Shown in pieces: positions 16,857-25,495 of a stretch of 64,000 bases of DNA. The stretch comes from Actinocrispum wychmicini (GTDB lineage Bacteria > Actinomycetota > Actinomycetes > Mycobacteriales > Pseudonocardiaceae): the NCBI RefSeq assembly GCF_004345645.1, contig NZ_SLWS01000010.1, positions 124,001 to 188,000 of the forward strand. Reading direction: 5' to 3'. The notes under the pieces were generated by a model that saw only the letters and a list, made by a program, of their open reading frames with translations, made no database searches and was not told where the DNA came from. A program made the position numbers and the translations under genes. Each line of letters opens with the position of its first letter. Within the stretch, counting starts at the first letter, position 1.

Positions 16857-17840
16857 GTGGCGGTTACCATCCGCGACGTCGCACGTGAGGCGCAGGTGTC
16901 GGTGGCCACGGTCTCCCGTGCGCTCTCGTCACCGGATCTGGTCCGGCCGGCCACCCGCGACCGGGTGCTGACGGCCGCCGCGCAGCTCGGCTACCAGCCC
17001 AATCGCGCGGCCAGGGGCCTGATCACCGGTCGGACCGGCAATCTGGGCATCGTCGTGCCGGACCTCAACAACCCGTTCTTCACCGGCGTTCTCAAGGGCG
17101 TACAGGCTCGGGCGCGGCAGGCTGACTACTCGGTTTTCGTTGCTGACAGTGACGAGGATCGGGCGACCGAAGAGCAGCTGCTTCGGGCGATGGCGAAGCA
17201 GGTCGACGGCGTCATCGTGTGCTCGCCGGGCATCGACGACACCCAGCTGTACGAGGCCGCGGGCATCACGTCGCTCGTGATGCTCAACCGGCGCCTGCGG
17301 GGCGTGCCGGCGGCGTTGATGAACAGCGCGTCGGGCATGAGGCAGATCGTCGAGCACCTGGTCGCCCTCGGCCACCGCAGGCTCGTGTACCTCAACGGCC
17401 CGCGAACGTCGTGGTCGAACAAGGAACGTCGGCGCGGGCTGCGGCTGGCTACCCAGCAGCACGGCGTGGACCTCGTGGAGCTCGGGCCGTTCCCGCCGCG
17501 CTACGAAGGCGGTCTGCAAGCGTGCGACCTGGCGTTGGCGGCCGAGCCGACCGCGATCATCGCGTACAACGACATCATGGCGCTCGGCGTGTTGGCTCGG
17601 TTGCGTGACCGTGGCGTGCAGGTGCCGACAGACGTGAGCGTCACCGGCTTCGACGACCTCATGTTCGCCGCGCTGTGCTCGCCGCCGCTGACCACCGTCG
17701 CGATGCCGTTGATGCCGGCCGGCACGCTGGCCGTCGACCTGCTGCTCGACGGCCTGAACTCGGGCACCACCGACATCCGCCAGGTCGATCTCGACACGCA
17801 GCTGATCGTCCGCGCCACGACAGCGCCGCCACCCGCCTAA
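16857..17840 (+). CDS. LacI-family transcription regulator
   Basis: This 327-aa repressor has an N-terminal LacI HTH (TIRDVAREAQVSVATVSRAL, residues 3-22), the hinge helix and a periplasmic-binding-protein-like ligand domain (NLGIVVPDLNNPFFTGVLKG). Starting at GTG 16857 gives a normal N-terminus and places GGAGG 8 nt upstream; the longer reading from 16842 would include that site. It is divergent from the DapA-like gene and probably binds the operators at 16710 and 22529. The effector may be a sugar acid or keto-deoxy acid, but this is inference. Confidence 0.9.
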   Translation: MAVTIRDVAREAQVSVATVSRALSSPDLVRPATRDRVLTAAAQLGYQPNRAARGLITGRTGNLGIVVPDLNNPFFTGVLKGVQARARQADYSVFVADSDEDRATEEQLLRAMAKQVDGVIVCSPGIDDTQLYEAAGITSLVMLNRRLRGVPAALMNSASGMRQIVEHLVALGHRRLVYLNGPRTSWSNKERRRGLRLATQQHGVDLVELGPFPPRYEGGLQACDLALAAEPTAIIAYNDIMALGVLARLRDRGVQVPTDVSVTGFDDLMFAALCSPPLTTVAMPLMPAGTLAVDLLLDGLNSGTTDIRQVDLDTQLIVRATTAPPPA

Positions 17841-17843
17841 GCT
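17838..17843 (+). promoter_or_regulatory. -10-like hexamer TAAGCT, 7 nt before the exonuclease
   Basis: It overlaps the LacI stop codon. The spacing fits a leaderless transcript from GTG 17851. Confidence 0.35.
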
Positions 17844-17850
17844 CACGTCC

Positions 17851-18792
17851 GTGACCGCTCCTCTCGCCCTCCTGGACTCCGCGAGCCTGTACTTCCGGGC
17901 GTTCTACGCGCTGCCGGACTCGATGACAGCACCCGACGGCACGCCCGTGAACGCCGTCCGCGGCTTCACCGACACAGTCGCGCGGATCCTCACCGACCGC
18001 CGCCCCAGCCGGCTCGTCGCGTGCCTGGACGCCGACTGGCGGCCCGATTTCCGGGTCCAGGCACTGCCGACCTACAAGGCGCACCGGGTCGCGGCCGAAG
18101 GCGACGGCATCGAGGAGGACGTCCCGGACAACCTGAGCCCCCAGGTCCCGATCATCCTGGACCTGCTGGACGCGGTCGGGCTGTGCACCGCGGAGGCGAT
18201 CGGCTACGAGGCCGACGACGTGATCGGCGCCCTGGTGGCCCGCGAGAAGACCGACCCGGTGGAAGTCATCTCCGGCGACCGGGACATGTTCCAGGTCGTC
18301 CGGCACGAACCCACCCCGGCCACGGTCTGGTACGTCGGCCGTGGGTGGAACAGGGTGGAAGTGATCGGCCCGGCCGAACTCGCCGCCAAATACGAACTTC
18401 CCTTGGCGGACACCGGCCCGCGCTACGCCGACATGGCCGTGCTGCGCGGCGACCCCTCCGACGGCCTGCCCGGCGTCCCCGGAATCGGCGAGAAGACCGC
18501 CGCCAAACTGATCCGCGAGTTCGGCACATTGACGGCGTTGATCTCGGCGGCTTCAGCGGGCGACAAGCGGATCCCGAAACGCGCCCAAACCAGCATCCTC
18601 GCCTCGGCGGACTACCTCGCCGCCGCACCCACTGTCGTCGCCGTGGCCGTGGACGCCCCCGTGGTGCTCGACCGCGACGACCGGGTCCCTGACGCGCCCG
18701 TGGACCTGAACCGGGTGCTGGACCTCAAGAAGCGCTGGGACCTCGGCACGTCCGTCGACCGCCTGCTGGCGGCCCTACCCGGTCGCCAATGA
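17851..18792 (+). CDS. 5'-3' exonuclease (FEN-type, PolA N-domain-like)
   Basis: This 313-aa stand-alone 5' nuclease resembles the N-terminal domain of DNA polymerase I and removes flaps or RNA primers. Metal-binding acidic clusters are visible: LLDSASLYFRAFYALP (near residue 8), ACLDADWRPDFR, GYEADDVIGAL, ISGDRDMFQ and LRGDPSDGLPGVPGIGEKTA, the last being the helix-hairpin-helix. A homologue lies next to helY and the DUF4333 gene in mycobacteria; here five genes intervene. It overlaps the convergent Mop gene by 18 bp at the 3' end. Confidence 0.93.
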   Translation: MTAPLALLDSASLYFRAFYALPDSMTAPDGTPVNAVRGFTDTVARILTDRRPSRLVACLDADWRPDFRVQALPTYKAHRVAAEGDGIEEDVPDNLSPQVPIILDLLDAVGLCTAEAIGYEADDVIGALVAREKTDPVEVISGDRDMFQVVRHEPTPATVWYVGRGWNRVEVIGPAELAAKYELPLADTGPRYADMAVLRGDPSDGLPGVPGIGEKTAAKLIREFGTLTALISAASAGDKRIPKRAQTSILASADYLAAAPTVVAVAVDAPVVLDRDDRVPDAPVDLNRVLDLKKRWDLGTSVDRLLAALPGRQ

Positions 18793-19197
18793 GATCTCGG
18801 TCGACTTGACCAGGGCGACAACCGTCGCACCAACAGCCAGCCCGAGATCCCGCACTGCTTCGGCGGTGATGGCCGACGTCAGTTCGCCGTTGCCGTCGAC
18901 CGCGACCTTCACGCTCGCCATGGCCCCGCCGGTGGTGATGGCGGTGACCGTGCCGGGCAGTTGGTTGCGGATGCTGATGCCTTCGACGCGTTCGGTGGCC
19001 AGGGACACCTCGGTGGACTTGATCAGGACCTGGACCTCGGTGCCGGCTTCGATGCCGAGCTCTTGGACGGCTTCGCGGGTGATGGCGGCGGTGACTTCCT
19101 GACCGCCGGGGAGGCGGGTCTTCACCGTCGCCATCACCTCGCCTTCGCTGATCGCGCTGACGGTGCCGGTGAGCTGGTTTCGGATACTCAGTCGCAT
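18775..19197 (-). CDS. Double TOBE/Mop-domain molybdate-binding protein
   Basis: This 140-aa protein consists of two tandem Mop (TOBE) domains of about 68 residues: SIRNQLTGTVSAISEGEVMA (3-22) and SIRNQLPGTVTAITTGGAMA (75-94), each ending KSTE(V/I)SLAT. Such molbindin-type proteins assemble into small oligomers that bind molybdate or tungstate oxyanions and may store or buffer them. No ABC transporter for molybdate is seen nearby. The gene stands between the convergent exonuclease and the left inverted repeat of the HNH element. Confidence 0.85.
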   Translation of the reverse strand: MRLSIRNQLTGTVSAISEGEVMATVKTRLPGGQEVTAAITREAVQELGIEAGTEVQVLIKSTEVSLATERVEGISIRNQLPGTVTAITTGGAMASVKVAVDGNGELTSAITAEAVRDLGLAVGATVVALVKSTEISLATG

Positions 19198-19277
19198 GCT
19201 TTGGGACTGTAGGTGTCTTTTGGGGTCTTCGCATCTTCGACTGGTTGCATTCCGTGAACCCTTTTTCGGACCTTTCG

Positions 19278-19396
19278 AAAAGAATGATTGTGCTGGGCGC
19301 GAAACGTTGTTTGGTCACCTTGGAGTGCATCTTCCAGCCTCGGGTTTCGGTTCCGGCGCTGGTTACCCTTCTGTGGTTCCATTCCAGCCAAAGACC
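19278..19396. repeat. Left 119-bp inverted repeat arm
   Basis: It is complementary to 20646-20764 with 10 mismatches. Differences cluster at the outer end and in two short internal patches. It contains smaller dyads such as CCAGCCTC and GGCGCTGG, and forms the leader of the HNH gene. Confidence 0.85.
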
Positions 19397-19451
19397 CTCC
19401 CTCGTTCAATTTTGATTGGCCGCTGGCTTCATTCTTCGGTATCATAGGGGC

Positions 19452-20636
19452 ATGGGTGGGGAACTATCTCTCTTTCGTACACCGCTTCCGCCAGCGAACA
19501 TTCCTGTGGAGGAGATGTCCGCGTCAGAATGCTTGGATGTCCTGACCGCCGCCGAACGGGTTATCGCTGAGGCAGAGGCCGCCAAGGTGCGCGCATTGGC
19601 TCGGTTCGCCGTGTTGCGGCCACCGACTCGACGCCACGCCGAGTTGGCCGATGGCGCTCGGGAAGAAGTGGCCATCGAGATCGGAGTCAGCCCGCAAGCC
19701 GCCGCCACACAGATTCTGCGGGCGCAGCGCCTGGCGACTCGGCTGCCGGCGACCGTGGATGCGTTGGCTGCCGGGGACATTGACTTCAAGCGGGCGCTGG
19801 CGATGGATGATCTGACCGAGGTGTTGTCGGTGGCGGATGCGGGGCGGGTGGAACGGCGGGTGTTGGCCTCCGGAGGCCGCACTAACCCCAGTCGGTTCCG
19901 GGACTCCATTCGGTATCACGTGATCAAGGTGGATCCTGGGTCGGCGGAGCGGCGTCGGGTGGCTGCTCGGGAGGAGCGGGATGTCACGTATATGGCGGGC
20001 GAGGATGGGGTGGGGCATCTGGGTGCTGTCTTGACTGCTGAGCAGGCGTTGGCTGCCCATCAGCAGATCGACAAGCTGGCTCGGAAGGCCAAGACCCCGG
20101 ATCGGACGTTGGGGCAGTGTCGGGCGGACGTGTTGTTGGACATGATCTTGGGTGAGCAGCGGGAGCGGGTGAAGGTCCAGGTGAATGTGACTGTCCCGGC
20201 TACCACGTTGATGGGCTTGAATGAGCGGCCGGGTGTGCTGTCGGGGTATGGGCCGATCACGGCTGAGCATGCCCGGGAGTTGGCGCGTGATGCGACCTGG
20301 CGGCGGATTCTGACCGACCCGGCTGGGCATCTGTTGGAGGCCAGTCCACGCCGGTTCCCCTCACCGGCGATGGCCGAGCATGTCCGGTTGCGTGACCAGC
20401 ACTGTCGCATGCCGGGCTGTACCACCACCGCCCACCGGTCGGAGATCGATCACACTGTTCGGCATTGCGATCAGGGGCTCAGCAGCACGGACAATCTCGC
20501 CGCGTTGTGTAAGTATCACAATCTGCTCCGCGAGCGGAGCGAGTGGGATATTTATCAGCCGAGTGAGGGTGTGTTGGTGTTTACCAGTCCTGAGGGTCGC
20601 CGGTATCAGACCACGCCTCCAGCGCTGGTTGGGTGA
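19452..20636 (+). CDS. DUF222-domain HNH endonuclease, 13E12 family
   Basis: This 394-aa protein combines an N-terminal DUF222 region (about 25-280) with a C-terminal HNH nuclease. The nuclease reads DQHCRMPGC, then SEIDHTVRHCDQG and DNLAALCKYHNLLR, so the zinc cysteines and the catalytic and metal histidines are present. Nothing looks broken. ATG 19452 has AGGGG 5 nt upstream and is preferred to the longer frame from 19416. Related genes are abundant in actinobacteria, often in repeats, but their biological role is not established. The codon pattern differs from neighbouring genes, which suggests recent acquisition. Confidence 0.85.
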   Translation: MGGELSLFRTPLPPANIPVEEMSASECLDVLTAAERVIAEAEAAKVRALARFAVLRPPTRRHAELADGAREEVAIEIGVSPQAAATQILRAQRLATRLPATVDALAAGDIDFKRALAMDDLTEVLSVADAGRVERRVLASGGRTNPSRFRDSIRYHVIKVDPGSAERRRVAAREERDVTYMAGEDGVGHLGAVLTAEQALAAHQQIDKLARKAKTPDRTLGQCRADVLLDMILGEQRERVKVQVNVTVPATTLMGLNERPGVLSGYGPITAEHARELARDATWRRILTDPAGHLLEASPRRFPSPAMAEHVRLRDQHCRMPGCTTTAHRSEIDHTVRHCDQGLSSTDNLAALCKYHNLLRERSEWDIYQPSEGVLVFTSPEGRRYQTTPPALVG

Positions 20637-20645
20637 GGATCTGTT

Positions 20646-20764
20646 GTCTTTGGCTGGAATGGAACCACAGAAGGGTAACCAGCGCTGGAACAGGGACCCG
20701 AGGCTGGAAGCCGCACTCCAAGGTGACCAAACAACGTTTCGCGCCCAGCACTATTCGTCTTTTC
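20646..20764. repeat. Right 119-bp inverted repeat arm
   Basis: This is the complement of 19278-19396. It fills the gap between the HNH stop at 20636 and the 3' end of the convergent dehydratase gene at 20787. Confidence 0.85.
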
Positions 20765-20786
20765 ACGCCGACGCTAGATACCTGAG

Positions 20787-22508
20787 TCAATCAGCGTCAG
20801 GTTCAGGAATAGAGCCCCCCTCAGCCAGGAAATCGAAATCGCAGCCCTCATCAGCCTGGAGAATGTGCTCGGCGTGCAAGGCCGCGTAGCCGCGGGAATA
20901 GCGCTCTGGTGGGTAGGTCCAGATGGCCAGGCGGGCGGCCAGGTCTTCTGGGGAGATTTCCAGGTCCAGGCGGCGGCCGGGGACGTCCAAGGTGATCAGG
21001 TCGCCGTCGTGGACCACTGCGAGGGGGCCGCCGACGTGGGATTCGGGGGCGATGTGCAGGACACATGTGCCGAAGCTGGTGCCGCTCATCCGGGCGTCGG
21101 AGATTCGGACCATGTCGCGGATTCCTTGGCGCAGCAGGGACTCCGGGATGGGGAGCATGCCGTGTTCGGGCATGCCGGGGCCGCCGAGGGGGCCTGAGCC
21201 GCGCAGCACCAGCACTGAGTCAGGGGTTGCCGGCACGGTGTCGATTCGGCGGCGCATGTCCGCGTAGTCCGAGAAGACCACTGCGGGGCCGGTGTGCTTC
21301 AGCAGGCGTGGGTCGGCGGCGATGTGTTTGATCACGGCGCCGGCTGGGGCGAGATTTCCGGTCAGCACGGCCAGGCCGCCCTCGGTGGACAGTGGGTTGT
21401 CCAGGGGGCGGATGACGTCGTCGTTGTAGACCTCGGCGCCGGTCAGGGTTTCGCCGAGGGTCCAGCCGCTGGCCACCCGCCGGTCCAGGTGCAGGCGGTC
21501 GCGCAGTCGGGACAGCAGGCCGCGCAGCCCGCCCGCGTAGTAGAAGTCCTCCATCAGGAACCGGCCGCCGGGTTGGATGTCGGCCAGCACCGGCACTGCG
21601 CGGGCCAGGGTGTCGAAGTCCGAAAGGGACAGTGCGACCCCGGCGCGGCGGGCCATCGCGATCAGGTGGATCACCGCGTTCGTCGAGCCGCCGAGGGCGA
21701 GGACGGCCACCACCGCGTCCTCGAACGCCTCGGGGGAGAGCAACGCGCTTGGTGTGAGGTCCTCCCACACCATCTCCACGATCCGCGCCCCCGAAGCCGC
21801 GGCCATCCGGCTGTGCGCGGAGTCGACGGCGGGGATGGAGGCGGCGCCGGGCAGTGTCATGCCGAGGACCTCGGCGACCGACGTCATCGTGGACGCCGTA
21901 CCCATGGTCATGCAGTGGCCCGGCGAACGCGCCAAGCCCTCCTCGAAGCCCGCGAGTTCGTCGGAGCCCATCAGCCCGGCGCGTTTGTCGTCCCAGGCGC
22001 GCCACATGTCGCTGCCGCTGGCCAACACCCGGCCGTGGTAGTTGCCGCGCAGCATCGGCCCGGCCGGCACGAAGATCGCCGGGTAGCCCGCGCTTGTCGC
22101 GCCCATCAGCAACGCGGGCGTGGTCTTGTCACAGCCGCCCATCAGCACGGCTCCGTCGACCGGGTACGACCGCAGCAGCTCCTCCACCTCCATGGCGAGC
22201 AGGTTGCGGTAGAGCATCGCGGTGGGCTTCTGGAACGTCTCCCCGCACAACGCGCCCGCCGGTAACTCGATCGGGTAGCCGCCGGCCTGCCACACGCCCC
22301 GTTTCACCGCCTCGGCGCGTTCCCGCAGGTGGATGTGGCACGGGTTGATCTCGCTCCACGTGTTGACGATCCCGATGACCGGCTTGCCGAGATGCTCGTC
22401 GGCGCCGACGCCCAGCTGCCGGGTCCGGGTGCGGTGGCTGAACGAACGCAAACCTTCGCCGGTGTACCACCGTGCGCTGCGCAGCTGTCCGGGTGATTTG
22501 CGCGCCAT
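20787..22508 (-). CDS. IlvD/Edd-family dehydratase, probable sugar-acid dehydratase
   Basis: This 573-aa Fe-S dehydratase removes water from dihydroxy acids. Predicted cluster ligands are C57 (INPCHIH), C126 (MGGCDKTTPA) and C199 (SPGHCMTMG); the lysine of DKTTPA and ALGGSTNAVIHL are family-typical. The N-terminus and GCDKTTPALLMG agree better with the arabonate/xylonate/galactonate-type branch than with biosynthetic dihydroxy-acid dehydratase; this subfamily call is inference. ATG 22508 has GGAGGT 6 nt upstream, so the longer reading from 22559 was rejected. The operator TGTAAACGTTTTCG lies 20 bp upstream, identical to that of the DapA-like gene, suggesting one LacI-controlled pathway. Confidence 0.85.
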   Translation of the reverse strand: MARKSPGQLRSARWYTGEGLRSFSHRTRTRQLGVGADEHLGKPVIGIVNTWSEINPCHIHLRERAEAVKRGVWQAGGYPIELPAGALCGETFQKPTAMLYRNLLAMEVEELLRSYPVDGAVLMGGCDKTTPALLMGATSAGYPAIFVPAGPMLRGNYHGRVLASGSDMWRAWDDKRAGLMGSDELAGFEEGLARSPGHCMTMGTASTMTSVAEVLGMTLPGAASIPAVDSAHSRMAAASGARIVEMVWEDLTPSALLSPEAFEDAVVAVLALGGSTNAVIHLIAMARRAGVALSLSDFDTLARAVPVLADIQPGGRFLMEDFYYAGGLRGLLSRLRDRLHLDRRVASGWTLGETLTGAEVYNDDVIRPLDNPLSTEGGLAVLTGNLAPAGAVIKHIAADPRLLKHTGPAVVFSDYADMRRRIDTVPATPDSVLVLRGSGPLGGPGMPEHGMLPIPESLLRQGIRDMVRISDARMSGTSFGTCVLHIAPESHVGGPLAVVHDGDLITLDVPGRRLDLEISPEDLAARLAIWTYPPERYSRGYAALHAEHILQADEGCDFDFLAEGGSIPEPDAD

Positions 22509-22528
22509 CGCGTACCTCCGACGATCAT

Positions 22529-22542
22529 CGAAAACGTTTACA
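22529..22542. promoter_or_regulatory. LacI-type operator, copy 2
   Basis: CGAAAACGTTTACA is the exact reverse complement of 16710-16723. It lies between the IlvD-like gene and the divergent MFS gene, so it could control either. Confidence 0.75.
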
Positions 22543-22584
22543 AGTTTTCTGTAACCCACTGTCTAGCACGCCTGGAGCGTTCGG

Positions 22585-23886
22585 GTGAACTCCTTGCCGC
22601 GAGGTGCCCGCCGTGGTGTGGTGGACCGTTGTCTGGGAAGGACGCCGAACAGATTGATACGGATGAGATCGCTGCTGGCGCTGTTCTGTGCTCTGGGTGT
22701 GTCGCACGCGGGTTCGGTGATGACGCTGCTCGCCATCCCGTGGTTCGTGCTCCAGACGACCGGCAGCGGCGCACAGACCGGCGCGGTCACCGCCACCGAA
22801 ACCGTCGGGCTGCTCGCCTCCTCCCTCCTGTCCGGCCCGGTGATCGACCGGTTCGGCGCGCGGGGGATGAGCGTCGTCGCCGACCTCGCCGCCGCCATCG
22901 CCGTCGGCGCCATACCGTTCGCGTTCACCACGGTCGGCATGTCCCTGCCGTTGCTGGCGGCGCTCGCCGGGCTGGCCGGACTGACGCGAGCGCCTGGGGA
23001 CACGGCGAAGCGGGTGCTGCTGCCCGGCGCGGTCCGGGTCGCCCGGACGTCCCTGGAACGCGGATCAGGCATCGCGGACGCGGTGATCCGAGCCGGCCGG
23101 ACCTTCGGCGCGCCCCTGGCCGGGTTGTTGATCACGGTCGTCGGCGCGCCCGGGGTGCTGTTACTCGACGCCACGACCTTCCTCGTGGCCGCCGTCCTCG
23201 TCGGTGGATTCGTAGTCGTCCGAAACGACCCCACCCCGATCAGGTCCGGCTACTTCGGGCGGCTCGCCGAAGGTTTCCGGTACGTCCGCAAGGACCGGCT
23301 GATCCTGGCGATGATCTGCACGGTCACCGTGATGAACGCGCTCGACGCCGGCCTGTCCACGGTCCTGCAGCCGGCGTTCGCCGCGGAGCTGCACAGCAGC
23401 GTCGTGCTCGGCGAGCTGATGGGCGTCTTCGGGCTCGGCGCCGCGGCGGGCAGCGTGCTGTACGGCTGGTTCGGATCACAGTGGTGCCGATGGACCACGT
23501 TCGCCGGATGCGCGGTGCTCGCCGGCGCGCCGCGGTTCGCGTTGCTGTGGATGGGGCCGGCGGTGCCGGTGCTGCTGATCGGTTTCTTCCTGTTCGGGCT
23601 CGCCGCCGGCAGCCTCAACCCGCTGCTGCTGACCGTCGAGTACGACCGGGTGCCCGCGCACCTGCGCGCCCGGGTGATCGGCGCGAGCGAGGCCGGGGTG
23701 CTCGCGATGATGCCCGTGGGCGCGCTCGTCGCCGGTGTGCTGCTCGACCGGATCGGGCTGCCGGCCACCCTGCTGGCGTTCGCCGGGGTGTACGCGGTCA
23801 CGACCCTGTGCCCGGTGGCGTTCCGGGTGTGGCGCCAGATGGATGAGCGCCTCCCGGTCCCCGCGCCGGCACCGGTCCCAGTTTAG
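22585..23886 (+). CDS. MFS transporter
   Basis: This major facilitator protein has up to 433 aa and about 12 membrane segments. It begins in earnest at MRSLLALFCALGVSHAGSVM (ATG 22663), preceded by 26 doubtful residues; GGAAGG upstream lies far from that ATG, so TTG 22654 is another option. Its overall pattern (LLSGPVIDRFGARGMSVVAD motif A-like, central loop FRYVRKDRLILAMIC) resembles DHA3-type drug or siderophore exporters. The substrate cannot be stated. It is divergent from the IlvD-like gene, and the shared gap holds operator copy 2, so a link to sugar-acid metabolism is possible. Confidence 0.8.
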   Translation: MNSLPRGARRGVVDRCLGRTPNRLIRMRSLLALFCALGVSHAGSVMTLLAIPWFVLQTTGSGAQTGAVTATETVGLLASSLLSGPVIDRFGARGMSVVADLAAAIAVGAIPFAFTTVGMSLPLLAALAGLAGLTRAPGDTAKRVLLPGAVRVARTSLERGSGIADAVIRAGRTFGAPLAGLLITVVGAPGVLLLDATTFLVAAVLVGGFVVVRNDPTPIRSGYFGRLAEGFRYVRKDRLILAMICTVTVMNALDAGLSTVLQPAFAAELHSSVVLGELMGVFGLGAAAGSVLYGWFGSQWCRWTTFAGCAVLAGAPRFALLWMGPAVPVLLIGFFLFGLAAGSLNPLLLTVEYDRVPAHLRARVIGASEAGVLAMMPVGALVAGVLLDRIGLPATLLAFAGVYAVTTLCPVAFRVWRQMDERLPVPAPAPVPV

Positions 23887-23889
23887 GCT
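23884..23889 (+). promoter_or_regulatory. -10-like hexamer TAGGCT, 7 nt before pepE ATG 23897
   Basis: It supports ATG 23897 over ATG 23891, which would leave only one base of spacing. It overlaps the end of the MFS gene. Confidence 0.4.
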
Positions 23890-23896
23890 GATGGCC

Positions 23897-25030
23897 ATGT
23901 CGTCTGCCGCCTGGTTGCCCGCGCCCGAGATTCTCCGTTCCCGCCTCGACCGGGCGGCCGAAGCCGCCGGTGCGGCCGGCCTCGACGCCCTGTTGATCAC
24001 ACCCGGCTCCGACCTGCGTTACCTGACCGGTGCGGTCGGTGGCTCGTTCGAACGGCTCACCTGTCTGGTGCTCGCCGCCGACGGCACCGCCACGCTGGTC
24101 GTGCCCAAGCTGGAGTTCCCCGGGTACCGCGACGTGCTCGTCGACGACCTCGGTGTGCAGGCCGCGACCTGGGTGGACGGCGAGAACCCGGCCAAGCTCG
24201 TCGCGGGCCTGCTGTCGAACCCGAAGCGGGTCGGCGTCAGCGACTTCACCCCGGCGCTGCACGTGTTCGGGCTGCGCGACGCGCTCGTGGACGTCGAGCA
24301 ACACCTGGCCGGCCCGGTCATCGGGCAGCTGCGGATGCGCAAGGACGCCAGCGAGATCGAGGCGCTGCGCGAGGCGGGCGCGGCGATCGACCGGGTGCAC
24401 GCCCGGATGGCGGAGTTCCTGCGCGCCGGACGGACCGAGAACGAGGTCGCCGCCGACATCGCCGCCGCGATCGTCGAAGAGGGCCACACGCGCGCCGAGT
24501 TCGTGATCGTCGGGTCCGGGTCGAACGGCGCCAGCCCGCACCACAGCGCGTCCGACCGGGTGATCGAGCAGGGCGACGTGGTGGTGATCGACATCGGCGG
24601 CCCGGTCGCCGCCGGCTACAACTCCGACTCCACCCGGGTGTACGCCGTCGGGACCCCACGGGACGCGGACGTGGCCAACACGTACGCGGTTCTGCAGGAG
24701 GCGCAGGCGGCGGCGGTGAACGCGGTCCGGCCCGGCATCACTGCCGAGGAGGTCGACCAGGCCGCGCGGCAGGTGATCGCGGCCGCCGGGTTCGGCGACT
24801 ACTTCATCCACCGCACCGGCCACGGCATCGGCCTGGACGTGCACGAGGACCCGTACATAGTGGACGGCAACGCCATTCCCCTTGAAGCGGGGATGGCGTT
24901 CAGCGTCGAGCCCGGGATCTACCAGCCCGGCCGGTGGGGCGCGCGGATCGAGGACATCGTCGTGGTGACCGCCGACGGCGTCGAGTCCATGAACAACCAG
25001 CCACACGAACTGGTGGTGCTCGGCGAGTGA
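23897..25030 (+). CDS. pepE: M24-family Xaa-Pro dipeptidase/aminopeptidase
   Basis: This 377-aa cytoplasmic metallopeptidase cleaves Xaa-Pro bonds. The M24 metal ligands are in order: Asp in VVVIDIGG, Asp in YNSDSTRVY, His in HRTGHGIGLDVHE, Glu in AFSVEPGIY and Glu in ARIEDIVV. The N-terminal half is a creatinase-like domain (LLITPGSDLRYLTG). Mycobacterial pepE lies beside the exonuclease gene, in keeping with the synteny of this window. The upstream in-frame extension overlaps the MFS gene and was rejected. The following Lrp gene overlaps by 4 bp. Confidence 0.92.
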   Translation: MSSAAWLPAPEILRSRLDRAAEAAGAAGLDALLITPGSDLRYLTGAVGGSFERLTCLVLAADGTATLVVPKLEFPGYRDVLVDDLGVQAATWVDGENPAKLVAGLLSNPKRVGVSDFTPALHVFGLRDALVDVEQHLAGPVIGQLRMRKDASEIEALREAGAAIDRVHARMAEFLRAGRTENEVAADIAAAIVEEGHTRAEFVIVGSGSNGASPHHSASDRVIEQGDVVVIDIGGPVAAGYNSDSTRVYAVGTPRDADVANTYAVLQEAQAAAVNAVRPGITAEEVDQAARQVIAAAGFGDYFIHRTGHGIGLDVHEDPYIVDGNAIPLEAGMAFSVEPGIYQPGRWGARIEDIVVVTADGVESMNNQPHELVVLGE

Positions 25031-25485
25031 CCGCACCGCACACCCTCGAACCGCTCGACCAGGCCATCGTCCGCGAGCTCGCGGAGGACGGCCGGCGCAG
25101 CTACACCGACCTCGCCGAACGCGTCGGGCTCAGCGTTTCGGCCGTGCACCAGCGTGTCCGCCGGCTGGAACAGCGCGGCGTGATCCGTGGTTACACGACC
25201 CGCCTGGACACCGAGTCGATCGGCCTGCCGCTGACCGCGTTCGTGTCGCTGACCCCGATCGACCCGGCCGCGCCCGACGACTACCCGCAGCGGCTGTCGC
25301 ACATCTCGGCGATCGAGGCCTGCTACTCGGTGGCCGGTGACGAGTCGTACATCCTGTTGGTCCGGGTCGCGTCCCCGGCCGGCCTGGAAGACCTCTTGCG
25401 GCAGGTCCGGGAAGCGGCCAAAGTGTCCACTCGCACCACGGTCGTCCTGTCCACCCCGTACGAGGGGCGGCCGCCAGCGTTGTAG
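25027..25485 (+). CDS. Lrp/AsnC-family transcription regulator
   Basis: This 152-aa protein has an N-terminal HTH (DLAERVGLSVSAVHQRVRRL, about 27-46) and an AsnC/RAM ligand-binding domain (IEACYSVAGDESYILLVRV). GTG 25027 overlaps the pepE stop as GTGA, so the two are translationally coupled. These regulators respond to amino acids, which fits coupling to a proline dipeptidase. The NCS2 permease follows after 10 bp with a good RBS. Confidence 0.9.
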   Translation: MTAPHTLEPLDQAIVRELAEDGRRSYTDLAERVGLSVSAVHQRVRRLEQRGVIRGYTTRLDTESIGLPLTAFVSLTPIDPAAPDDYPQRLSHISAIEACYSVAGDESYILLVRVASPAGLEDLLRQVREAAKVSTRTTVVLSTPYEGRPPAL

Positions 25486-25495
25486 AGGAGGGCCG

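Larger units (their letters stand above)
19278..20764 (+). mobile_element. Putative DUF222/HNH (13E12-like) element with 119-bp inverted repeats
   Basis: A DUF222-HNH endonuclease gene is bracketed by two inverted copies of a 119-bp sequence: 19278-19396 and 20646-20764, matching at 109 of 119 positions by hand alignment. The left arm ends 55 bp before the ATG and the right arm starts 9 bp after the stop. The region is AT-richer and the gene uses more T/G-ending codons than its neighbours. REP13E12 repeats of M. tuberculosis carry related genes. I see no target-site duplication, so mobility is inferred. The element lies between the Mop gene and the IlvD-like gene. Confidence 0.65.

Noticed and set aside
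19260..20790. Target-site duplication flanking the HNH element
   Set aside because: No matching short direct repeat is seen outside the two arms, so insertion cannot be shown from this sequence alone.
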